Shown: positions 41,961 to 54,029, numbered from the stretch's first letter. The stretch is 64,000 bases of DNA from Acanthochlamys bracteata (GCA_019914995.1 CM034129.1:6027725-6091724); one strand, 5' to 3'. Notes: generated by a model from the letters alone, not told the origin. Made by a program: numbers and translations.

Positions 41961-42819
41961 ATTTAAGATGATGCATTTGCTGTTGCGCAACATGAAAGTT
42001 TTGTTCCATCACATGAAAATGACTGGTGCAGTACGTCGAATATTTAGTCGGTTCAAGTAGATGCTAATGACAGCGTTTCAAACTGGCATGCATATCACGA
42101 TGAAATTGTAATGAGAATATCAAATGTATGATTATCTTTAAGCAATATTTGAGTATGAATATAGCTCATGCTCTTGTATCTATTTAATGAGAAAATATTC
42201 CAAATTTATAATTTAGATCAATACAAATTATTATTAAATAATTTTAAACAATTTTTTAAAATAAAATGATGTAAATATTTTCTATTACCTACATTAAACA
42301 AGTATTAGTATCAAAGAATAATTTAGTTGAGTGTTTATTTTTCAATAATATAGATCACAAGTCAATCGTTTGATTAGTATATAGCTATCAGAAAATTATA
42401 TTAAACATATACATGATAAACGTACATCAATTCTTCTATAGTAAAGGACAAATTCATTATTTCTATATTTTCTTCAATAGAAAAACTTCTTAACAAAAAG
42501 CACTTTCAAATACTTTTTGTTCAAAAGCTTATTTTCTATCACATAAATAGAAGTTCCTTTTTCTTTCTAGAATTTCGTTCTCAAAAATCACTCCTAAACG
42601 TCCCCTAAGTATTGGTGAATAGCTTTGTGAATAGCTTTGATGGATAGCTTTATGAATGGTTGATGAATAGCTTTATTAATTGTTGTTAGTTCAAGTATCC
42701 CTATTATGAATAGTTTATTGTTTATTGTGTGAATGTTGTATATGATTTTGCATGAAAATATGCATGCAAAAATAGGTTTACTGAATTTAGAAAATAGACA
42801 CAATATTAAAATGAAGAAC

Positions 42820-43250
42820 AAATTAGCGACTGACACCTAAGTCGGTAGATAGGATAACTAATAAAAAATACACCGATCGAATTACAACACAATCGCTAAA
42901 ATCAGTGACTCCATAGGTAAGCAGTCGGTAAACTTTCGACTGCATTATAAAGCAGTCCGTAAATGTACCGACTATTTTTTCAGTAAGTATACCGACTGCT
43001 GATACAGTCGGTAATATACCGACTGCCAATTCATTTGGTGCTGTCGACATAATCAGTCGATAATGCATAGGGGTATACCACTAACTTACTAAATTAGTCG
43101 ATAAATTTTTTACCGACCATATTTTGCCAACTTTACTATCAAGTCAGTAGACATATTTTTTTGACTAAAACGTATATTTTACCGACTGCAGTCTTTAACT
43201 AAAACTTATATTTTACCAATTGAAACTTATTTTCTTTGACTGTTTATCGT
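42820..43250. repeat. Cluster of ACCGACTG / CAGTCGGT motifs, CACTA-like subterminal repeats
   Basis: Short inverted and direct copies of a ~10 bp unit recur: GCAGTCGGTA (42921), ACCGACT (42967), ACCGACTGC (42993), CAGTCGGTAATA (43005), ACCGACTGCC (43018) and ACCGACTGCAG (near 43181). Such clusters are typical of CACTA (En/Spm) transposon ends, and CACTAACTTACTAAA occurs near 43079. No CACTA transposase is present. Confidence 0.5.
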
Positions 43251-43274
43251 CTAATTAAGGCCTGACAACATAGT

Positions 43275-44106
43275 TAGAGTGGTAATATAGTTAATAGGTC
43301 GAGTTCAGATTAACTCACTTAATAATCAAAATTTAAACCTATTCTATATTTATATGGATCAAAATTATCAACTTTAAGTCAACATATTTAATAATTAGAG
43401 CGACCTATTTAATAACCAAATTGAGGCGTCCCATTTAATAATCAAATTTATTAAAATAAGATCTACAAAAATCAACTTCTACAAATAATAGCTGAAAATT
43501 ATTATATCTATATATCGAAGTACAAAATTCTAACAAAATCTATAAAATTAAATAAAATCATTAACTAAATAAATAGTAAATTAAGTAAAAAGATAAACTG
43601 AATTAAAATTTGAAATTATTATTTTAAATATTTTTTGATTAAGTAATATATATTATATGAATAATTATATAAATTAAATGAGTCAACTACGAATCAATCC
43701 AAATTCAACACGAATCTAATTAGCTTACCGAATTATTTTGAGTTGATCCGAAACTAATCTAAATTCGTCTAAGATCAAATTCAAATTCATTTCAACTAGA
43801 TCAGTTTTGATCAAGATTCATAGATCGGATCATATATTATAGGGTGCGTTTGGAATTGCTTATGAAATAGAATTTTTCTGAAATAAAAAATATTTTTATT
43901 TTTTTAAAAGATAAGCTCTATTTTTTTTTCTTTCAAAAAAATAATAAAAATATGCAATAAAAAGATCTCATTAGGTAGAATTTTTTTACACTTTCTAAAT
44001 TTTTAAATAAATTTTTTACTTATAAAATATATATTAAAAAATATAAAATTAAAAATTAAAAAAATATATTAGGGAAAAGATGAACCAAACGCCCCTTATG
44101 ACTCTT
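43275..44106. mobile_element. Family A copy A5, split by MITE B5
   Basis: It starts TAGAGTGGTAATATAG and carries both A terminal blocks, ending in GGATCATATATTAT at 43840. The last ~8 bp of its terminal repeat (GACTCTT, compared with the expected CACTCTA) resume after B5 at 44100. Confidence 0.7.
43841..44096. mobile_element. Family B MITE copy B5, inserted in A5
   Basis: 256 bp with ends AGGGTGCGTTTGG and CCAAACGCCCCT. It is flanked by TAT at 43838-43840 and 44097-44099. Interior motifs are the same as in B2. Confidence 0.85.
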
Positions 44107-45230
44107 GCATGTAGCAGCCTAACAACAATTTCTCCATTTTTTTTCTTTCTTCTTCCATCTCACAAATTCTCTCTCAATGATATTGTTGCTGTGATGTTCT
44201 AATATGCTGTGATGTTCTAATATGATATGTATTAGTGGCTTTGCATAAATACTTATTTACTCGTTTATTTTATAAGTTGCTATATAAAAAAATACCTTAT
44301 CTATATTTATATAAATTTATCTAAAGAATTGCAGAGTAGGTATTAATCTATCCCTCCAATAAAAACTTCATTGTTCTACAATTTAAAGTAAAAAAAATAA
44401 TTATTTATTTGTTTTTTGTTTCATAGTTTTTCTTTTCAATTAATTGTGTACGTATCTTTCATTTTTTAAAATATAGCGCCGAAAACAAAAAATCGAAGTC
44501 CCCGTACAAAGTGATAAAATTTAATAGACAAATCTCGACATCAGCTGCTTTTTCCTTTTCTTAGTTTGTAATTAAAAACATATAGTTACGCCAACTTCTT
44601 TTGAGCATTCTCCTTGAGGCATTTAGTATTGATTCTTCAAAATCAATTTTTTAATATATTTTTATAAATATTTTAAAGTTTTATTTAAAAATTTAAAAAT
44701 ATAAAAAAACTACGTAATAAGTTTTTTTATTATATATTTTATATTTTGAAATAAAAAAATTAAATTTATTTTTCAAAAAATATATATATATATATTCTAT
44801 TTTAAAAAGACTACATTTTAAAAGCACGGTAAAACATCCAAACTTGATTGTTCTACTGTTAAATGCATAGAAACAACGCATGTACCGGTCTAAAAATTTA
44901 GAAGATCGCTCGCACTATTGTTCTGATCCAAATCAATGGTCTTGATTAGGCCCAATTGAAAATCTCATTTGTTTGCCCGATGGTCTTTATCAAGTATGCA
45001 TAAAATGCATCAAAATTAACAAGACTAGTTGTATACGGGGCATGCTTGCAAGTGTATATCATTTTTTATCAAAATTTCATCTTCATTTTTTATTTCTTAA
45101 TAATTTTGATGTTTTAGATTTCAAAAAATAAATAAATTGTACATCATAAAATTTATATATAACTTTTGTTAATTTTTTAAATAATTTTTTTGGAAAAATC
45201 TTTTTATTTTAAACAATTTTTGGCGTGCCC
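44107..45230. other. Intergenic, AT-rich, no gene seen
   Basis: It contains AT-rich blocks (for example 44630-44850 with TATATATATATATTC) but no coding frame with support. Confidence 0.4.
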
Positions 45231-45240
45231 TATATATTTA
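45231..45240 (+). promoter_or_regulatory. TATA box for the 45478 gene
   Basis: TATATATTTA lies ~250 bp upstream of the start codon. It is followed by a CT-rich leader (CTCTGTCTCTCTCCTTCTC at about 45440-45460), a common 5' UTR pattern in plants. Confidence 0.5.
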
Positions 45241-45477
45241 CAGCGAGTTATGTCTAAGCTTTCATCTTCGCTCCATGATCCATCCCTCTCCATACTATCA
45301 ATATTATGGTCCAACTCCAACAACCATTTCTATTCTTTTGTTCTGCCCACCACCGACATCAATATACCACCATGTGCTTCCATCCTACACGCTTGCACCA
45401 AACAAAAACTTTAGTCAAAACCAAACATTAACAACATCTCTGTCTCTCTCCTTCTCTGTTTCTCTCTTCCACCATTA

Positions 45478-46053
45478 ATGGAGAAACCATCAACAAAAAC
45501 ACAAGACCACCACCACTACTCACCTCTGTTCTCCGTCGTCACCGCAGTCGCGCTCCTCGCTCTTCTCTACCTCCCACGATCTCTTATATTTCTCTTCTTC
45601 TCCCCAGCTCCCATCTCTGCTCTCCTTCTTCTATCCACACTCTTCCATTTCAACTCTTCTTCTGATCCTTCTCATCACGATCATCAACCTCTCTCTTCTC
45701 CCAAACCCGGAAAAATATACGAATCACCCGAAGAAACCCGTCATCGGCAATGCTTCTCGTGGATCTCACTTGGTTTACCGTTAGATGTTATATACGAAGA
45801 GTACGAAGGTGAAAGCGATGAAGACTCAACGGAATCTTTATCAGCAAGCATTCAGAATAATAATATTGTAGATGACAGTCAAGGCACGGCAACGGGGTTT
45901 ACGGGTTTCGAGTTCATGGATACCGATTCGGATAGGAGTGACGGGTTTACTACGTCGACGTGGGAGGATGATGATGACGAAGAATTGATCGAGATTGCTC
46001 TGGAGGAGGAGGAAGAAGGGCTTATAGAAATTGACATTTCAATTCATCGATAA
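45478..46053 (+). CDS. Intronless gene for a 191 aa membrane protein of unknown function
   Basis: The ATG at 45478 follows a CT-rich leader, and the codon composition (C-rich third positions early on) is unlike the AT-rich surroundings. Residues 15-33 (SPLFSVVTAVALLALLYLP) and 35-58 are two hydrophobic helices forming a likely hairpin. Residues 59-80 are Ser/His/Pro-rich. The remainder is acidic, with runs such as WEDDDDEELIEIALEEEEEG near the C-terminus. The C-terminal LIEIDI pattern resembles a group of uncharacterised plant membrane proteins, but no named family is assigned. The acidic tail would probably face the cytosol (inference). Confidence 0.75.
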   Translation: MEKPSTKTQDHHHYSPLFSVVTAVALLALLYLPRSLIFLFFSPAPISALLLLSTLFHFNSSSDPSHHDHQPLSSPKPGKIYESPEETRHRQCFSWISLGLPLDVIYEEYEGESDEDSTESLSASIQNNNIVDDSQGTATGFTGFEFMDTDSDRSDGFTTSTWEDDDDEELIEIALEEEEEGLIEIDISIHR

Positions 46054-46937
46054 GTACGTATTTCATTACTACTAAGTTATAAGCTGCATGTCTATGTACT
46101 GATATTTTGCTCTCCGATTGATGCAGTGGATTGGGGAGTTTGAAGGTGGAGATCAATTAATTGTGTAGGTTATTTTGGAATGTTTACAATAATATTCAAA
46201 GCGCATGCATGCAACGTTGATCTACATAAGACGGCAGAGTATTAGTACGTACTACATGTATACAATACTATACACGCGGGTTGGCTTTCCATTTTTCTAT
46301 TGGAGGCAGTTTATATTGTAAATTGAAAAACGAAGACTACATTAATGTTGCATTACTTGATTGGGAAAAACAATTTATATATTTTTTGTAGCTTATATAC
46401 CTATGTCAAGGTGTTTGACTCAATTTATATATAACAGTGTTATTGAATATGGTTGCTAGCTAACGTATACGTTTAAGCTAGCAATGTTCTAAAAACCGGA
46501 ACGAGAATAGAATATGAGTTTTGGTGTATATGAAGTTGGCCAAGGGCCACTCTGACCTATCGATCGAATCCACCGCCGCGGTCACATCACCGTGGTGTGT
46601 TGGTTTTTTATGGACTATCACATCTCAAAGGACGACCATGTCGAACTAACGGCGCGTACCATGTCGTTCAAAAAAAATATTCGACACTATTTATAGTATT
46701 ATTTCATATTATTAAAATATTATATTTTTGATTAAATTTAATATTTGTATATAAATATTATTTTAAAAGTTTTATAAAAGATATATGAATTATATATTAT
46801 ATTGTTGTTATTATTTTCTTAATATTATAAAAATTAAATTTAGTTTTTAAAAGCTTCTAAATATTTTAAAATAATTATTATAAACACTCTCAAAGATGGT
46901 TAAAAATTACTAGAAGACCCTTATATGCTCTCTTATA
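46054..46937. other. 3' flank of the 45478 gene and AT-rich sequence
   Basis: The near part (to about 46450) is the likely 3' UTR and flank. No further gene is seen. Confidence 0.4.
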
Positions 46938-47792
46938 TAGGAGTGATAATATATGACCCGATCCGAAAATTCAACCCGAAACTGATATGTTTAATTAAGG
47001 TTAGGGTTAGAAAATTTGATCCGTATAAATATATAGGTTGGATTAGGGTTGAACGAATTTGATCCGATTATTAAATGGGTCGACCTGGGTTAATCCGAAA
47101 TTGACACACCAATTCAAAATGTCATCTTTTGAAGAAACAATTCTTGATTTTTTCTTACCGTATAATAAAATATTGGTAATAAAAATAATCGATAATAGTT
47201 ATTTACAAACTATTAAATTATATTATATTTATAATTAATTATTTATTTTTATCCCTTAGTAAAATAGTGTAAGATGAAAATTATAATATTATCGAAAGTA
47301 TTACTATGTAGGTATTTTTAATAACGAATTTAGATTTCGTATAAAAAATTTTATGAAATTTTTGTTAGATAAATATATTTATCAAAATTTGTATCGAAAT
47401 TATTAATATATATTTATAATCATAAATTTCAGCTATTATCATATATTTTCAAAAAATAAAAATAATGATTTTTTTGGATATTTTAAGGACCGATAAAGAT
47501 ATTAAGAAATGCATATTTTGTCGGACATAATTATATCTCGTCAGTAAAAATATCGTGCACTTATTCGAACTGATCTTATAATTTCGCTGACGTTTAAAAA
47601 TATAAAATTAATAATTAATAATTTTTATAAAATAGGTCGATCCGAATTTGATTCGGTTATTAGTAGATTGAATTAGGGTTGACAATTTTGACCTATATAA
47701 ATTCATGAATTGAATTAGGATTGAATAAATTTGACCCGATTATTAAATAGATCGATTCGAAATCGATCCACCGATCCATATTGTCACCTCTA
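46938..47792. mobile_element. Family A copy A6 (reverse orientation) with perfect 8 bp target duplication
   Basis: 855 bp with ends TAGGAGTGATAATATATGA and CATATTGTCACCTCTA. It is flanked by CTCTTATA at 46930-46937 and 47793-47800, an exact 8 bp match. The subterminal block (AACGAATTTGATCCGATTAT) occurs near the left end and again, diverged, near the right end (AATTTGACCCGATTATTAAA). Confidence 0.9.
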
Positions 47793-48385
47793 CTCTTATA
47801 TTTCTTATAGACAAAGTTATTACATATATATTTCAATTTCTGAAAGATAAAAAATAGCGGAACGGACCTTTTTGCCGATCAAACAAAGTATGTGATCCAA
47901 TTTCCGGTGAATAGAGCGAGATAAACATGTCGTTTTGATGATTTTTTTAAACTAGATTTATAGGTCAACACGTGACAAATGGTATATAGACAGTGTGGAT
48001 GCGAAGGTTATATCCTCATCGTGTCAATCAATCACAAATACTGAATCCCTACCTTATTTATTCACCTCATCTTTTCGGTACCTTTTTCGTCTTTGACTCC
48101 GGGTAGGCTTTTCGCTCATGGTTTCCTTAAAGTTGCACTCGCTTTTAAAGCTCAGCATATTTTAATTATAAAAATAAATTTTGAAAAAATAAAATTTTAT
48201 ATAAAAGTAAAATATATAAAATAATAAAAATTAAAATTTTGAGGAAGAAAATAAAGTTCCTTACGATAAGACATGCTCAATGACTGCCAACATAAAATTT
48301 CTAGCACCCGGCCTCCATACTACACCCAATTAGAGCGCGTGGTATCAGTTGTTGTATGACTCGCCCAAAGTTATGGTTCCGTTGA
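47793..48385. other. Intergenic, no gene seen
   Basis: Ordinary low-complexity to moderate sequence. No supported frame. Confidence 0.4.
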
Positions 48386-48595
48386 GAGCATGTTTAACTT
48401 GTAGATAAAGTGAGTAAAATAAATTTTTAGAAATTAATTTAAAAAATAAAATTAAAAATATTTAATAAAAAATAATATTATATATTAATTTAATATGTAT
48501 AGTAAGTTTTAAAAATAAATTTTTTTAAAAAATTTTATTTTAATTTTTATATAAGTTTATAAAAAAATAAATTTGGAGTGTTAGTAAACACGCTC
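48386..48595. mobile_element. Family D MITE copy D3
   Basis: About 210 bp. The ends GAGCATGTTTAACTTG and AGTAAACACGCTC are inverted, with flanks TGA and TAA. The interior AAATAAATTTGGAGTGTTAG matches D1. Confidence 0.7.
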
Positions 48596-50307
48596 TAAGT
48601 TGTTGGTCTCTTTAGTTCTGAATAGGCTTTTTCTCATTCTCACCAATTGAATGATGAAACTAATGAGAGAGAGAGAGAGACTTCTTTTCATGATCAAAAG
48701 AACTTTATGTTTCGAATTGAGCTATACAGTTCAGATAAAGATATCGGCTTTAAGCATGGAGTTGAAAGTTAGAAGAGTCTGGAGAACCATCAAAGTTGAC
48801 AGAGACAGTTCATTTAGAAAGTCTCTGGAAAAAAAGGAGACTCATCAAGAAAGGTATCTCAACATGAATGACTAGTTTTAACAGCTCTTCTGCTTTTCTT
48901 CTTTTAAACTATTAAGTATATCATAATGGAACTTCACCAATAGTTTGTTAAGAGACCAGAGAACCAATAGATGGTCAAGCAAAATGTTCAATGCATTAAA
49001 AAACAGATAGCTTCATAAAGTCTTTCAATTTGTACTAAGCAAGAATAGAATTAAATTAGTCTATAATCAGCATTTCACATCTTACATGTACCAACCAAAA
49101 AGAGAATTTTAGTTTCTTCTCTTTGTTTTTGGTACCCTGGAAACTGACAGGCCTAGACAAATTATTGAAAAACACAAACAATATGATCTTTGTCATGTAG
49201 AAGCACTGGAAAGACAGACCACAATAATATAAAACACTTCTTCACCAATATGATAGAAACTAGGATAACTTTGCATATAAACTATATAGACACAACCGAA
49301 TTAAATTAAGATTTCATGCTTTGCATAATTTCCAATATAAAATGAATTAGTTACGATGCAGCAAAATGGGACATCTAACAACTACGAGTGGCTTTCTTCA
49401 TTGTACATGCATTACTAAATGAATGGGACCCTTTTGTTCTAGAGAAAAGAATAAGGGGAGAACTAAAGAACATGCACCTTTCCTTTCCAGGCTTTCCTTT
49501 TCTTCTCTTCCCTTCTTGCCATAGAGAAAACTATCATATTCAAAAACATTGAATACCGTGTGAACCTTTGAATGCCTTGTCTATTTTAGAGAATGCGAGA
49601 TGACAGTTGTCCAACACCCATGTTTTTATGATTTCCAAAGGAAGCACTCACTGTTACTATCATATTTGAAACGATTCTTCCCCCGAATCTTCACCAAAGA
49701 TTAGCTAAACTCCTAGAAGAAAGAGTACTATTTTGTAAAAATTTAGATACAAAAAGGTATATGATAGTGATGGCAAATAGGACTACCAGAGCTTCTAAGC
49801 TGAAGACAAAGGCACAACATAAACATGCACACACATCTCTCTAGAGAAAATGAACTCAATTACATTTTAAAACCCATTGGCAGTTACATATTTCTTAAAT
49901 CTTGCCATACAAGTATGCAACACCAGGAACTCACACAAGTTGCTCTTACCTTAATCGTCCGAGACATCAGGCCAAAACACCTCTTTAAGGTACAAAACTT
50001 CATTGTAGTACTATCTAGATCTGTACAGACGGTTGGTCCAATGAAAGTAAGAAAACAGGCATTCTTTTTCAAAACATTGTGATTTGCAAAACACATAAGC
50101 CTTCTCCACAAGAAAGAAAAAAATGGCTGCTTACTGAAAAAATCTGGCAGTTAAATCTGTAGGAAGAAAGCAATGCAGTTCTCCATGTTGATGACTGAAG
50201 TTCAAAAGGTAACTTCACAGTAAAATCAAGACTCCCATTTGCATTAGACATGGAATACTGATCTCTGCTTTTCATATTAAAGTTACAGATGGCATATGCC
50301 AAACTGG
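48596..50307. other. Intergenic, downstream of the pseudogene on minus
   Basis: No coding frame with support. The 74 aa plus-strand frame at 48651-48875 starts in a GA-rich run and has no recognisable content. Confidence 0.4.
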
Positions 50308-51449
50308 TCAGTGGAACCTTGGACCTGGAGGGGGATTACGAGGCAGGTCATCACCATAAAGTGCCCAAGAAGCTGCATAGGCTGAACCTGTAGAAAGAAA
50401 TCAGTGTCAACCCTTTGCATGATTTAGTGATGTATTTATGTAGCAACAACAACCTTGCCATCTTAAAGCTTGAAACAATAACTCTGCAATCATAAAGCTT
50501 AAAAACTAGACTACATAATGATTTAATAGAACGACGGTGAGGCAAAATGTTATCAAAATAGAGAGGATCAATTCAGAACAGAAGAGACCATGTTTATTTG
50601 TTGATGTATAAAAGTGAGAGAAACAAATATAGTAAACAAATATGTTCAATCTAACAAGGTACAGCGAACAGCACAGTTGAGATTTGAGTAAGTTACTGAA
50701 TGTCGGTCACAAATTCAAGATATAATACTATTCAATATCTTTACCATAAGTCCTCTGCATATTCCAATCTTGTGGGAGTACTAATGCAGCTTGATGGTTA
50801 ACTTGTTGAGCTGCTGTCTTATGCAAATAAGCACCGGGGGCACTGTGAGTGGCCTGAGTTGTATATCCATGGCTAAACCTGGTAGCAGAGCCTGAAATCT
50901 CAAACTTTGGCATTGTATGAGCAGATCCAGGTTCTTGTGGCAGGTAATGACTTATTTCACCCGTTGAAAATGTAAAACCTGGAATAGCACCCTTACCTTT
51001 TAAAGGAGTTCTTGAAAGTGGCTGGATGGAGCCTTCCTGAGTAAAAGAGAACTCTCTCTTTGTATTCGTTCAAGAATGTCCAAGTTTCATTTGATGCAAA
51101 TGCTTTTGGACCTCGAGGCTATTCAACTCAACAAAGATAACCTTGGAATGAAGCAATGGATCAGTTGAAAATTTGAACATAGAAAAAGAACGCCAAATTA
51201 TTCTCTCAGGCTATGCCATACCTCATCAAAGGGTTCAGTTGAAAAGACCAACTCATTGTTTAAAATATTCTAAATATCAGTATCAACGAAATTGGTAACA
51301 GTTCATTACAAACAATCAAATCATGGTAGGAATCCAGTACCTAGCATCTCGTTCACAGCTTACGCAGGAACTTCTTTACCCATTTCTTTGAACCTCTTCG
51401 CTGCACGATATTTCAGCTCATCTGGCCTAGTGAAAACAACAAATGCAAC
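50308..51449 (-). pseudogene. 3' fragment of an hnRNP U-like gene, with stops
   Basis: Exon-like pieces on minus are 51449-51341, 51155-50745 and 50387-50308. The first reads AFVVFTRPDELKYRAAKRFK and continues EMGKEVPA then TAA (51362-51360), then AVNEML. The second starts VIFVELNSLEVQKHLHQMK and meets TGA at 51072-51070. The last ends DLPRNPPPGPRFH before a stop. These segments parallel the region after the kinase-like domain of hnRNP U proteins (DEDYK..., KDLPEHAVLKM, FDE...YVELQKEEAQKLL). No SPRY or P-loop kinase exon is found upstream. Retained introns point to a DNA-level duplicate, not a retrocopy. An intact gene with mis-read exons is less likely because the two stops lie inside conserved segments. 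Confidence 0.65.
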
Positions 51450-52401
51450 CTGCATTATGCAACATTCTAATCAATTATAATATTTCAATGGAACTCTAAC
51501 ACCACATCTGAAGGCATCATGATTACAGACATCATTTCAAACATTGATGTTAGAACCATCACCAATCTGACACAAAATTTCCGTACCAGAGAGCATTTAC
51601 TTCTAGTAACACTAGACCATCCGTATACAAAGTTACCCAGATGGATTTCTGATCAAATAAACCTTTGCAATTTGTTTCATAAGTAAAGCCCATCCATTCG
51701 TTGACGGTTCCCTTATGCGCAATCCTCCAAGGCCAGACGATGGAATTCCACGCAATCAACCGAAAAGTACTTCTTGAAGTCCTTGCCCAAAAGTCTAAGA
51801 TTACTGGAGTATAATGTAATAACTACAATCTAAACTAAAGATCACACATCAAAACCACATCCCGAAGCCAAGAGGTCGAATAGATATTCGCCATTCCTAG
51901 AAATAAAACAGGACCAAGTCAGACTTCAGTAGTGGGAAAACATTTTCTTCAGGAAATTTGATTCAGAAGATGAACCTCCACCCGACATGACAAGCTCACT
52001 ACTGTCGAGTGATAAATTATAATAATAATGACTCTAGGGAAGAAACAATTGATCACAGTGACTACCAGTTTCAAAGCAGAAGCCAAATTTTGATTCGGAA
52101 GTGTGACCGTTCACACCTGAAGGATTCATAGTTTACATACACTAGAATCCTATGTACAGAAGAAGACAGCTCTTCCCAACTTTATTTCCAAGTGTACATA
52201 TAATGTACAGACATACTGCAGGAATCTTCAATTAGCTACTTGAAGAAACCCGCACCACAACAGAAGAGTTGTACATAGAAATAATATTAAATTACGTGTA
52301 ACCTAAATCTATTGAACTGCTGACAAAACAGAAAATATTGTACATGAAGACTACCCTTTTTCTACTCCCTGTGCATAAACAGAAGGTCTATTCCTTTTAC
52401 A
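51450..52401. other. 3' flank of the 52402 gene; no further exon seen
   Basis: This spans the 3' UTR of the neighbouring gene and the left edge of the hnRNP U-like fragment. No SPRY or kinase exon was found here. Confidence 0.4.
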
Positions 52402-53253
52402 TCACTGGAAGAGGACAATGGAGACGCTCGCTCGAATCTTGTCATCTATACAAGATGCCGCATACCTATTTTGCCTTGGTGCATTTGGTGCTTCCTCATC
52501 ATCCAAGTTCCTATTGAAGAATAATTTTGCTGAAGGCGTGCTGAAAGCGAAATGCTCATCCCTTGCAGCCAAAGCCTGAAGAGGCAATAAGTAAGTACCA
52601 ATTGAGAAAAACAGAATTTGCAAACATTTAATCTTCAAATGAAGAACAAAACTCCTTGCATGACTAGAAAACCTTGTTGATTATATTGAATATTTGATCT
52701 AGCAGTTCCCTTATCTAGGTACACCGTTATACAGCGGCAAATATAAAGGACATTGTAAGCAATTGATGCTCAATTACATTAGCATACTGCTCACATAAAT
52801 TGGAATGAAGGCAACTCTAACAGTTGCCATTGAAGCAATATCCATTAAAAGCTTTACAACTTATAAATTAGTCTGTGTTGCAGCTCAGACATACTGCTTT
52901 TCGAATGGGCCTGGACACCACAAGAAGTTGCTTCAAGTCACTGTGGTTAACCTTACACAAAATCCTAACCTGCTTAATATTGCAAATTATACATTAGTAT
53001 TGTCATTACGCTCACACATGTAAAATCAAATCACAGTTCCTTTGACACAAAAAGACAAATGATTAATTACCAGAAGTTCTTCTGGCAGCGATTCAAGGTG
53101 ACTGGCTTCATCCGAGTAGAACTTTCCACTTTTACACATCTTTAAGGAAGTGCTCAAGGGCAAAGCCATGGTTGACGCCTCTAAGCAACTAGGGATCACA
53201 ACCCTTTTCCTGCCTATTATACGAGTGTTGCTGATAATGTTATCCAAAGCCAT
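52402..53253 (-). CDS. Small gene of unknown function, two coding exons, 118 aa
   Basis: Coding exons are 53253-53071 and 52575-52402, with the acceptor (ATGCAG) for the first at 53294. The protein begins MALDNIISNTRIIGRKRVVI. It has a basic N-terminal third, a Ser-rich middle (CKSGKFYSDEASHL), an acidic ESLPEELL at the exon joint and ALAARDEHFAF after it. The second half contains LFFNRNLDDEEAPNAPRQNR. There is no transmembrane segment and no known motif. GT-AG junctions, frame continuity and an upstream TATA box with a leader intron support a real gene. The upstream in-frame region lacks another ATG within the exon, so this start is preferred. Confidence 0.72.
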
Positions 53254-54029
53254 TATACTTTCGTACCAAAGTTCAATTGAAAACGAATTGCTATCTGCAT
53301 AGAAAACCAACCAAAAGCTTTAGTTACTTTGCAAGTTCGAAACTACCAAAAATTTAGAGAAAGCTGAAATTTTACAAATTCATACTCCATTGAAGAAAAC
53401 AACTTGAGATGCTAAATGAACACATTTGTTAAGGGAAACTTGGTACATTTTCCATGAAGTACATTTTCCATGAGTAAAATAGGTTAAAAATACGCAAAAT
53501 AAGAATTAGTAATACACCTAATGGATCAACACAAACTTGATTTTGAAAAGTTCAACAGAAAAAAAAAGAAACCAACTTCAAGTGGAACTCCTCCATTTCT
53601 AGGAAACCAACTCCAACTCGACTACCAAATTCAAAAATCACGCTCCCGAAACTATCACCTTCCAAAAGTATCGCTTTATTTTCCGGGAAACACTCAAAGC
53701 TAAAATCTTAAGTTGAACAGAAAAAGATTGGAGGAAAAGGCATTTTAATAGAAAATTGATAAAATGCGAGAATCTCCAAAATTCACTCCTTCAAACAAAA
53801 AATAAATGAAACAAATTAAGAATTTGAAAATCCTGATTGGTTCCAGCACTCAAATAGTTCAACCACATTGCAATTGAAGCATCAATCAAACCATTAGGAA
53901 GTAAACGAATAAACAAAGAAACAAATACAAGTATCAACCAAGAAATTACCTGAAAGCAACAAGAGAACCAATAACAAAATAAAACAAAAAATTATCACAA
54001 AATATTCTTTAAAACAAATGAAATCTTAC

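Larger units (their letters stand above)
37650..42605 (+). mobile_element. PIF/Harbinger transposon, decayed, with both of its genes
   Basis: Two gene remnants typical of PIF/Harbinger lie in order on plus: a Myb/SANT-like DNA-binding protein and a DDE transposase. The right end is proposed at ACTCCTAAACGTCCCC (to 42605), followed by TAA. A weak counterpart, TAA then GTTTGCGTTTAAAA, begins at 37650. A TAA target site and G-rich ends fit the superfamily, but the left end is uncertain because the two ends match only partly. Confidence 0.6.

Noticed and set aside
48651..48875. 74 aa plus-strand frame
   Set aside because: Starts in a GAGAGAGA run, has no recognisable motif, no leader or splice context.
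51559..51759. 66 aa minus-strand frame as a missing hnRNP U-like exon
   Set aside because: Does not resemble SPRY or kinase-domain sequence and lacks matching splice sites.
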